Shown here piece after piece: positions 40,401-52,400 of a DNA stretch of 64,000 nucleotides (position 1 is its first letter; every line of letters begins with the position of its first letter). Location: assembly GCA_934045075.1 (NCBI GenBank), contig OW203749.1, positions 7,091,558 to 7,155,557 on the forward strand, given 5' to 3'. Origin of the DNA: Yponomeuta sedellus (taxonomy: Eukaryota > Arthropoda > Insecta > Lepidoptera > Yponomeutidae). Below the pieces are notes generated by a model. The model did not search any database. It saw nothing but the letters and a program-made list of their open reading frames with translations, and was not told the origin of the DNA. A program made the position numbers and the translations under genes.

Positions 40401-43400
40401 TTTATCCACTTAAACGTCTACGTAACTACAGCTACTTAAAAAAAAGTAGCGTTGTACGTCCACGTAACTATAGTTACTTCGCGGACTGCCGTCAGTAAAA
40501 TCGATTTTTTTGAATGAAAACTTTCAAATAACTTCTCGAATCGGCTGTTACAATAATCTGTGGTAAATTATTCGTCCAATTGATGCTTGATTTCATAGCC
40601 AAGTTTCCAAATAAAAAAAAAGCTTCGGTGTCAAAACAAAATCAGTTCGTATCTATTACGTGAGGTGACTTCAATCTGCTTTTAAAATGTAAGTTTTCAT
40701 TATTTTTCAATGTATTATATATCAAAATAATCGTAAGGATTTGCACTTTATGATTAGATACAAAAAAAACTGAATTGTGTTACATACATCGACAGATTGA
40801 CATTTTCAATTACCGCCGCGACACGCCATGTTTCCACAATTGATTTCATGTATTCTATTGAATTTCACTATAAAATGTTACTTGGAGCCGTCATTATCTG
40901 TTAGTGCATTTCATAAGCTAAGTAGTATCTCCTAGAAGTTATGTTGCGTTTAGGTTTTGTCAACGACTAAGTTAAACGGACACTGTGCTTATAATAAAGT
41001 CCCCAAGATACAGGCCTAGCCTAGTTTGGGGACTGCCGGTAAACATACAATATTTTTTCCTCATACCCTCCACTGTCTATTTATAAGTTATTTCAATGTG
41101 TTTTGTCTTCTTGGTAAGGGACGTCTCAGACGGACTTACATCGATCAAATAGGGGATGTATTAGCAAAGGGAAAGATAAAAAAGTACCCGGAACCGGCGT
41201 GCGTGCATGCAACGACTTATGAACGTTGATGAAGCGAAGGTGATCTGTCAGAATCGTGGCAGGTGGCAATCCCTGGTCTCTGCCTACCCCTCTGGGATAC
41301 AGGCGTGAGGTTATGTATGTATGTATGTATGTTGTCTTCTTGGAAATAAACTATTTACTTACTTAATTAATTAAATAAATAAATAATGTAGTGTGCACTC
41401 CCGCCCTCAGCGTGTATTTATTCCCGTGTCCCCCAGCGAGTGCCCACTGCGATAGTGGCGGCGCCCGAGCCGGGAGAGGGCTCCCCGCTCACCTGCCGCG
41501 GCACTGCGCTGGCGCGGACGCTCTCCGACAATCCGCTGGCTTACGACTTCCTGAGCGTGCAGGTTGAGGAACAGGTTAGTCATTTCTCACTAAAATGTTT
41601 ATTTATACACTTATTACACTTCAAATAAATTTGGAACACATTAGCATTTCCTGTGTCTTTGTCTCTATTATCCCTCTACTTCGTAACTATCTCTTGCCCT
41701 AGCGCGGACGCTCTCCGACAACTCGCTGGCTTATGACTTTCTGAGTGTGCACGTTGAGGAGCAGGTTAGTCATTTCTCACTAAAATATTTATTTATACAC
41801 TTATTACACTTAAAATAAATTTGGAACACATTAGCATTTCCTGTGTGTTTGAAATGATATGAAATGATCTCTATTATCCCTCTTCTTCGTAACTATCGGA
41901 CGCTCTCCGACAACCCGCTGGCTTACGACTTCCTGAGTGTGCAGGTTGAGGAACAGGTTAGTCATTTCTCACTAAAAATTTTATTTATACACTTATTACA
42001 CTTAAAATTAATTTGGAACACATTAGCATTTCCTGTGTGTTTGAAATGATATGAAATGATCTCTATTATCCCTTTTCTTCGTAACTATATCTTGCTCTAG
42101 CGCGGACGCTCTCCGACAACCCGCTGACTTATGACTTTCTGAGTGTGCACGTTGAGGAGCAGGTTAGTCATTTCTCACTAACATTTTTATGACACTTAAA
42201 ATAAATGTAGGACACAGTAGCAATCTCTAAACAATCCTCTCTCTCTCTCTATATCTTAATTATCCCGTTTTTTCGTAAATATCACCCTTGCTTCCAACTT
42301 GCCATGGCACTGCACTGGCGCGGACGCTCTTCGACAACCCGCTGGCTTACGACTTCCTGAGCGTGCAGGTTGAGGAACAGGTTAGTCATTTGTCACTAAC
42401 ATTTTTATTTATACACTTATTACACTTAAAATCAATGTAGAACACAGTAGAAATTCCTCTCTCTCTGTATTTTAACTATCCCATTTTTTTCGTAATTATC
42501 ACCCTTGCTTCCAACCTGCCATGGCACTGCGCTGGCGCGGACGCTCACCGACAACCCGCTGGCTTACGACTTCCTGAGCGTTCAGGTTAGGGAGCAGGTT
42601 GGTCATTTCGCACTAACATTTTTACTTGTACACTTATTACACTCGCAATAAATTTGGAACACATTAGCATTTCCTGTCTTTGTCTCTATTATCCCTCTAC
42701 TTCGTAACTATTTCTAGCTCTAGCGTGGACGCTCTGCGACAACCAGCTGGCTTATGACTTACTGAGCATGCACGTTGAGGATCAGGTTGGTCATTGCTCG
42801 CAAACATGTTTGTTTATTACATATTTTAAACTTTCGCGACTTGTACACATAGTTAGAATATTTTCGGGGCTTCAGTCTTCTCGTGACCACGATGACTGTA
42901 ACGTCGAGGTAAAATAGCAATAAATTACTACGCGATTAAGCCCTGAAAATATTCTAACTATTTTTATTTATACACTTATTACACTTAAAATAAATTTAGA
43001 ATACAGTTCACCGTCGCCCTACCTGACGCGGGTCTGCGCTCCGGTAGCCTAGCACTTCCTAGACGTGCAGGTTGTGTAAAAGATTAATCACTTCTTACTA
43101 ACATATCCGATATACATTTATACACTTATTACACTTAAAATAGATTTAGAACACAGCACTTTCTATTTCTGTATGTTCATTGTACCGCTTCTTCGTAACT
43201 ATCTCCCGGTCTTCTGTCAGGGCGATATAACTTGTTTCTATTCTGTCCCCAGGCACCCCCACAAACCCTTACTCTGCCGGACACCGAACTGAACGCCCAC
43301 CCCTGCGCCGCCACCCTGACCACCGCAATTAGACAGCTGAGCGCTCTCGAGGCCAGAATGGAGAAGCTGGAGGCTGTGTTCCACGATGACTCGCTGCACT

Positions 43401-46400
43401 GTCACGTCAAGTGGTTTGTTACGCAGGTAAGCAGAGTGCTAAGTGCGAGTTTTTTAACTACTCGATCGCGTTAACGTAAACTCATATTTCTATGGCATCG
43501 AGGAAGAGCCACCTAGCGACAAGTATGGAAATTAAAATTGCTGAGTGCGAGTTGTAATGGTTTACGTTGAGAAGTGAACACGTTTACCAGCCAAAACACG
43601 AATAAACGCGAGTGCGAGTTGTACTGTGACAGCGTTTTGCCAGTTCGAACGGTTAACTTACTCACACTCACTACTCAATGCTCGATTAACGCGTTAGTAA
43701 AGTTATTCGATTGGATCTGTCAAACTCAAACTAAGCACTCAGGAGTGTTTTCTTTTACTAGCGGTGTCCCGCGGTGTTGCTCGCGGTTTATCGATTTTCC
43801 TATGGGATTAAGATATTTTCCCGCAGTAAAACGTACCCTATGTGTTAATCCAAGTTGTCGGCTAACTCCATAATTTTATTGAAATCGCTCCAGACGTTTA
43901 GACATAACAAACATACACACTAACAAACTTTTGCCTTTATGATACAGTGCTACACAAGAAATAAGTCTCGCGGATGTACCTGCGCAGATGACCAAATTTT
44001 GGATGTGCGGCAAGTTGATCGACCAATCAGATAGTTTCATTTTATGGCAGGCCGCGCGCCTTTGTTGCTATTGGTTGATTCAACATCATCGATGCAGGTG
44101 ACTATTAGTTTGGCAATATTAGCGTGAGCGAAATAGGTAGCGCTACTGCGGCAATCAATTCTGCACCTTAACCGTATCGGTTAAAGATCATGTTGAATGT
44201 ACTTATAGCTTCAGGTACTTTCGTTACACTTCTTCCTAGTCTGCGCGAACGTAGATTCCCGAAGGGACTTTTATGATGTGTAGTACTGTACTAGTGTGAT
44301 GTGGCGATGTAGCATATAAACAAAGACCAAGGCGAAGCGCTCGTGGCCTACTGGAACCGAGTGATTGGAATCAATCACTTGAGTTAAGCGACAACACGTA
44401 CTGGACGGGTGACCGTCCCATGACTACCGCTAGAGGCTTTTTCCGAACGCTTCCGTGCTTCGCAAGGCACGTTAAGCCGTTGGTGCCCGCTGTCATGTAA
44501 TGGCAGTCAGAGGCCTCATGGGCGGCTTGATAACTTCTGACAGTGAGGCCCGCCACTGTCTTACAATCTTCCACCAACCCGGACTTGGCCCCCGTGGTGG
44601 AGTATGGTCTAATCTTCACGCGTTGCAGGAAGAGACCCATGCCCCAGCAGTGGGGACATGCAAAGGGTTGATATAGAGTAGTAGTTTTATGGAGATGAGC
44701 AGCTATTTTAGGTTTTTACAGAATTTTACAGATGGACTTAATCCTTAATTAATCCTTAGCACTGCTAAATGCAGCTACAGGATTATGCGATACAGATGTT
44801 AGTAAGTTACTTAGATCTGAGATTTCCGCACTTAGCCTCATAGTTGGGCCATTGTGCGTGGCAAGCGCTGAGGTACGCTAACACCGGTGACAAAGTTAAT
44901 CCGGATACAAATCAATAATTTGTAGTGCTTACGAATTGGTGCATGCCCAGCGTGGGGATTGTGGGCATTACCCCCTATGATAGCACAACGCGGCGCTCTT
45001 TAGGGGAGGGCTATGTCCAGCAGTGGACTAGTATAGCCTGACGACGAAGACGATGACGAATTGGTGACAATAAACGTGTTAACGGATTCTGTGGCGGTAC
45101 GAAATTTGTCGGGACAGCTTGTCTCCCTATAGATGTGTCTTTCTGTCGTCAACAGATGGTGCTAAACTCCAGGTCGGATTTGACGGAGCATTCAGTCTAC
45201 CTCACGCCGGCGCTGCTCCACGTCGTAGCATCGACGCCTTATGAGAACCAAGGGAAGCGATTGCTGAACGGACTCCACGTTAACGTTGTAAGTTTATTTA
45301 CACTGCACAAACTTGCGCTAATGACTAATAACTATTCAAAATTTCTTAGTTGTTTTTATAGTTTGAAAACATTGATTTATTGATTACTATTAAAGATTAA
45401 ATTACTTTTTGAAAACCTATTTAGAGGCTGAAAATTCGGCCCAAGCCGGGACTCGAACCCGCGACCTCTGGCTAACCGTGCCAGCGCTCTTTCCAACTGA
45501 GCTAATGGGCGACCACCGACATCAGTGAAATTTCGAACCTCTTTGCAATACTCTCTGTATTACTAATTACTGGTAAAAGTGCACAGGCCGTCTCTCTGAG
45601 AAAGATACCACGCGTGCCCACCTCAGATTGGCTATTTCTAGCGCAGAGATATTGAACACCTCAGACACAGGTTTCCTCACGATGATTTTCTTCACAGTTT
45701 CCATATACTGTTTTTATTTAAACCAAGATTATTGTTATTCGTCGTTAGTCTAACTCTCTCTCTACACTCTGAGCCTAAGAAATACTGGTATTGATATAAA
45801 CCCTTTCCTACGTCCCCACTGCTGGGGCACGGGTCAAGTTTGCATCACAGGAAGGTTAGGCCACACTCCACCACGGGGGCCAAGTCCGGTTGGTGGAGAT
45901 ACTGGTATTTATATAAGTTTTTCTGTTTATTTGCCAGCTCAACACAATATCCCAATGGACCGAGGAAGCCAAGGAGAAACCAGCTCTAACACAAGCCGAT
46001 AGAGACCACATTCAAACGATATTCGATCTACTCCTTACGACGTGTGTTCACCACAAGAGCAGGCATTACGTGTTCAAAACTTGTGTGAACACGCTGCATG
46101 GCTTCCTGAAGTTGTATGGAGAGATTTTGCAAGGAAAATGGGCGTTCTTTGAGGAGGTACTCAAAGGTGAAGAAAATAATTTATTCGATATCGATATCAA
46201 CATCAACCCTTGTATGTCCCCACTGCTGGGGCACGGGTCTCTTCCTGCATCGCTGGAAGGTTAGGCCAACTCCACCACCGGGGCCAAGTCCGGGTTGGTG
46301 GAGGATTGTAATCCTGTGGCGGGCCTGTCTGTCAGAAGTTATCAAGCCGCCCATAAGGCCTCTGACATGGCTTAACGACTGCCTTTACACGACAGCCGGC

Positions 46401-49400
46401 AGCAACGTTTCAGCAAATAATAGTTTCGTTGTATTTGATGGAAAAGAAAGTGAAAAAAGCCTCGAACTTTTAGCCCGGATTGTGCCGCTTGTATGGGCGG
46501 TCAGTGTCATTTTACCTCTTCCTGTTAATTATTCATTTATAGCTTTATTTTGGTGAATTAGAGTATGAAAATTGTGTAAACAGTAATAGATAATATGCAG
46601 ATCATATTATAAGTGTTAGTTCAGTGCTAGTGAATGAGTAATTAGTGAAAATAGTGAGACAAAGTTCAAAGTAGTGTCAAAATGGCGTGGATAGTGAAAT
46701 TCATCTCGTCATTTGAATATCATGCAAGTTTATTGATAATTTTATTAGCATTACAAGTATAATAACCGGATAGGGCATTTTATGCAGATTGTAGTGATAT
46801 ATAACACTTATTGAATAATTACGTAGTACTTTCTCTAATTTGAGAAATGCGGAACTGTGTCCACAAAAAAGATGCAAAAAAATGGCGGTGCGAAATGGCC
46901 CTGCATTATGCGGTACCTTTGAACTTTCTTTTGTCCGAGCACGTGGGGCGCTAGAAGGGTTAAGATTCTAAATAAACTCTATACATTTCATCAGATAAAT
47001 CCAACGAGACGGCATGCCTGGAGATTCTGATAGATGTGACGAAGAACAAGATTCACATACCTGAGCTTCTGGAGAAAGTCCTCGCCAGATTAGAATCTAA
47101 ACAGGTAACCGTTAGAGATTCAATGGTTATGTGGCTATAGTCGTGATGTTACGAATCTCTTTGTTAGTTATTAGAACGCCAGCCTGTTTTACATAAGATA
47201 AAACATATCATAATCTTACGCCTGTATCCCAGAGGGGTAGGCGGAGACCAGGGACTGCCACTTGCCACGATCCTGACAGATACCTTTGCTTCATCAACGT
47301 TCATAAGTCGTTGCATGCGCGCACGCCGGCTCCGGGTGCTTTTTATCATCCCCTTTGCTAATACATCCCCTATTTAGTCGATGTATGTCCGCCTGGAACG
47401 TTCCAGCCCTTCCACTCACATTCGCACTACATATTTGTTTCGTCAATCTCTCTTCCTTCATCCTCTTCACATGTCCAAAGCAACGCAACATTCCTTTCTC
47501 AATTCTAGTCACTACATCCTCTTTCAGTCCACAACGTTCTCTAATCAGACTATTGCGTATCGTGTCAAAGTAACACTACACATACTTCTAAAGGACCTCA
47601 TTTCTACTGCATTAATTCTTCTTTTCGATGAGACAACACTGCATTTACTAGATGTAGTATTTACTTAGCGACATTCTCAATTTAGAAACCGACCCTTAGG
47701 CCGCCGCGGGTTTTCGGTCAGGATTATTAGTCACGTGGTACCAAAACGCGCCATACGAATCGGCCTTAGACATGGCGTCACTCGGTCACGTATTACGAAA
47801 AGTGAAAAGGCGTTACTTTGCGGAAGTCCATAATAGCATTAGGAAGTCCTCAGGCTTACAAGTGCAACTTGCCTTGAATTGCACTTGTGAGCCTGAGGAT
47901 GCCTCGTGTTAGAGGCGAAACGCGTCGCGTGTTTTTTCACACAAGTATTGGTGTCGGTGATGGTGTGTTCGTGTCTTGCTTCTGCTTGAAAAAGTGGGAG
48001 GGAGGGCGGTGCATCAACTAACCGCATGGTGCTTGTGGGATGTTGGCGGAATTTGGCAAATTAATGTTCACTTTTTAGTGTTACGTCTGTTTAATATTTT
48101 TTATACTATAACCATTCTGAGAGTTTATATTATAAAAAATATTAGTGGTAGAAAAAACACACCACGCTTATTTATCCTATAATTTGTCCTCTCCCGTTGT
48201 ATTAAAGCCTTTTTTAGTGCAAGTCCTTCACAACAGGTATTTAGATCGTATAAAATTCTTTTCCCCACAGTCGCTCGCCAACAAACTAGCTGGCACAGCG
48301 GAACTGTACGGGCTGGCGCTAGCAGCCTCTAGAAGTACAGACTTGAGCAAGTTCTGGAAGGTTCTAGAGCGACTCAGAAGCACGAACAGCCAGGATTATG
48401 TTAAACTTCTGTTTTACGCTCAGAACGGATGTAAAGAGTGCTGCAATGAAATTAATTTCAGGTGAGTTACTTTTCCGCTAGCTGCTTCTAGAAGTAACGA
48501 CTTGAGCAGGTTCTGAAAGGTTCTAGAGCGACTCAGAAGCTCAAAAAGCCAGGATAATGTTAAACTTCTGTTTTGTGATCAAAGCGAATGGAGGAAATGC
48601 TGCAATGAGATTAATTTCAGGTAAGTAAGTCAGGCAGGTTCTAGAAAGGTTCCCATGCCGGGATTCGAACCCGCGACCTCTGGCTATCCGTGCTAGCGCT
48701 CTTTCCAACTGTGCTAATGGGCGATTCACCAGCATCAGTGAAATTTCGAACCTCTTTACAATATTCTCTGTATTACGTGCAGGCAGCGACATCTGGCTGA
48801 AGTAATTTGCATCACTTGCAGCCCCGAGTACATTCCGATGTAAAACCTAACTGCAAAGTAGGAACTCGATAATAGATATCCGTGCCAGCGCTCTACCAAC
48901 TGAGCCAATGGGCTCTTTTACTTTTACTTTATAACGGGAAATTGTTTCTTCCAGACACATAGCCGACCTCACGCCGAAGATGCTTCGCGAGCAGCGCTCC
49001 AAGTGCTTCGAGGTCCTCGCCGGGTTCGTCTCGCGCTTGGCCGCGGCCCGCGACCACGTCTCGGACATGTTCGATAGTGTCGACATTTGTGAGTCGATGG
49101 CGGCCGGGGAGCATAGGTTAGTAACTCGTTCTTCTTAAGTCGCTTCGTAGTGTAGGACGCCCTCCGACCAGGCGGGGTGACGATCTGCGAAAAACTGCAG
49201 GCAGATGCTGGATGCGGCAAGCTGAAGACAGGGCGCTATGGCTCTCATTAGGGGAGGGCTATGTCCAGCAGTGGACTAGTACAGCCTGAAGAAGAAGAAA
49301 GCGCTTCGTTGCACTGAACAGAGACCGCTGTAAAGAGCCGACTACCAATCTTCAGTAATGGAGAGGTAGTTTTAGGCGCTTCGGGTCGCTAACTAACGCC

Positions 49401-52400
49401 GCCAGTGGAAAAAACACCATAACTTGTTTTCGATATCAACCCTTGTTATCAGTCCCCACTGCTGGGGCACGGGTCTCTTCCTGCATCGCAAAAAGGGTAG
49501 GCCATACTCCACTACGGGTCCAAGTCCGGTTTGGTGGAGGATTGTAAGACAGTGGCGGGCCTTACTGTCAGAAGTTATCAAGCCGCCCATAAGGCCTCTG
49601 ACATGGCTTGCTGCTATTACATACACAGCCAGCACCAACGGCTTAACGTGCCTTGCGAAGCACGGAAGCGCTCGGAAAAAGCCACTAGCTGTAGTCACGG
49701 GACGGTCACCCATCCTGCACCTGACCGCGCCTGTTGCTTAACTCAAGTTATTGATTCCAATCACTCGGTTCGACTAGCCTTGCTGTAACGTACTAGCTGG
49801 TGCCCGTGACTTCGTCTGCGCAGGATTAGTATTTCGGGTAGCTTATATTAGCGTGGCGTAGAAAAAAATTAACATTATGACATTAAAATTATCACATAAA
49901 TATTTTTTGAGTCGTATTTGAAAAATATCTATCTATATCTATAATCAGCCCACATCAACCCACTGCTGGGCATAGGCCTCCTTTTTACTGCGCCATTCCT
50001 CACGGTCCTGTGCTAACCTGATCCATCTCTGACCCGCAACCCTCACGATGTCGTCTGACCATCGTGTCGGTGGTCCTCCTACCAACCTTATTCCCTCCCT
50101 TGGCCACCACTCCGATACTGCCCTGGTCCACCGGCCGTCTTCCCTTCTAGCCAAGGTCGAAAACGTTGGTGAGCGGATCACAGACTTAAAGTGGAGATGG
50201 GCGGGACACTTGACTAGAAGGGAAAAATATAACAGCCTGATAATATTGAGATGTTACAGTCGCACTATAATAACGTAACAATATTGTCAACGTAAGAAAT
50301 ACGGTAATGAAGCACTGCGGAGCCCTAATCATAGGCCTATAGGTAGCTACTGCAGTATGCTCCTGTAAACTATATTAAACGATTTTTTAAACATTTCTAA
50401 CATACATTAAATATGAGTAACTCTAGCGGTTTTGGCAGCACACCCTAGAACAGTTCGCAGATGGTAGATTTTTTCCTACTATTTTCTCCTAGCCATCTTC
50501 GGCTATCCTCATCCAGCATACGCCCCAGCCACGCCACTTCTACCTGCCCACAATTATCTTCGGCCATCCCATATCAGTGACTGTGTAGGAATGTTGCCAT
50601 TATAACAATTTTAAAAACCTATTTAGAGGCTAATAATTCTTAGCTAGCTCAATATCAACAGCTAGCTTAATAGCTCAGTTGGAAAGAGCGCTGGCACGGT
50701 TAGCCAGAGGTCGCGGGTTCGAGTCCGGCATGAGTGAAATTTTTAGCCTCTAAATAGGTTTTTAAAAATTATCCTTAGCACGGCTTAGTGCATTAAAAAG
50801 AGTATAGTTATACAATTTGTTTCAGAATTCACGCCCTGAAATTGGCCAAAAACGGCTTGAGAGTGATGCCCGACGGTCTAAAAAGGAGAGTGGTGTTTTT
50901 GGCGTGCGATGTCTGTGGTGATAGCGCTGCCAAGATCAGGAAGGCTGCCTTCGACGTCGTCTTGGAGGCTTTTTTGGGTGAGGAAACCCGGCCACTTGTG
51001 TGATTTAAAATTGCACAATTATAACATATTTTAAACATTCGCGACTTGTACACATTGTTAGAATATTTTCTGGGCTTAATCGCGTAGTAATTTATTGCTA
51101 TTTTACCTCGACGTTTCGACGACGTTACAGCCATCGTGGTCACGAGGAGTCCGATAGTATCGCTGAGGTCGTAGGTTATCGCTCGTATCGCAGGTATGTT
51201 CGCTCGAAGTTCACTCTTCGCTATTCCAAACGGAACTGACAGCGCGCCGCGGCGGCCGCTATTTATATCCGCCGGCAAGGGTTCTAGAACATTCCCGTAC
51301 CTACACTCGGTACACGCGACAACGTCGCTCGAACAGTTTCACGTCAAAGAGTTTTGAACCTTATGCTAGTGGACATACGAGTCATTATTGCTTGCAGCGT
51401 TTATTGTTTACTACAACGCAGCATGCGGCAAGTATTCGATAGCCTTCTAGAAGGCTCTATTCTAGATGGTTCGGGATAGGACCGCAACAATATAAATAAT
51501 TTTAACGCCAAGCCTTCCTCTGATTACCACCGCATAGACTTACGTCTAGTTAGGTAACAAACGTAAAACATGCTTGTAATCTTTCTCCATTAAATAAAAC
51601 ATTTTGTATTGTTGTATTTCTCTATCTAAGCGGACCCGTCGGGGATACAGGCGTGAATGTATACGACGTATGTTTCCAGAACTATTCGCGCGAGCCTCCG
51701 CAGAACCCCCGTTCAAGAAGCCGAGGACTCAACCTAGCAGCAAATTGCTCAGTCTCTTAGCGGGAGACGACGTGTACGGAAGGACTGTCGCCTCCACGGT
51801 TGGGAGAGGGCTGGTCGATAGCGCAGAGACGGTCAGGAGCGCCGTGGAATCTGGAGTCGGCGGGGTCCTTGCTGATGATGATTTAATCGTCAGGTATTGT
51901 TATGAACCCTTTGTATGTCCCCACTGCTGGGGCACGGGTCTCTTCCTGCATCGCAGGAAGGTTAGGCCACACTCCACCACGGGGGCCAAGTCCGAGGTGG
52001 GGGAGGATTGTAATGCAGCGGCGGGCCTTACTGTCAGAAGTTATCAAGCCGCCGACTAGCATTACATGACAACCGGCACCAGCGGCTTAACATGCCTTGC
52101 AAAGCACGGAAGCGCTCGGAAAAATGCCACTAGCGGTAGGCGCGTTACGGTCATCCATCGTGCACCTGACCGCGCCTGTTGTTGCTTAACTCTAGTGATT
52201 GATTCCAATCGCTCGGTTCGACTAGGCCACGAGCGCTTCGTGCTATTTATCCCTACTTGTCCAATTTAGTAAACAAGATTCTAACTTCAAAATTGACATC
52301 AGGTGTCAAAACTAGATATTTACTCGAAATTTCATGAACATATTGTCCATTTGTGAAAATATGGCAGTTTTGGGCTAAAAAGACATACTTTAACGTTCGA

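Noticed and set aside
41697..42805. CRISPR-like array
   Set aside because: Regular repeats with similar spacing, but the repeat is an exon end plus donor, the spacers are alike, and the genome is eukaryotic.
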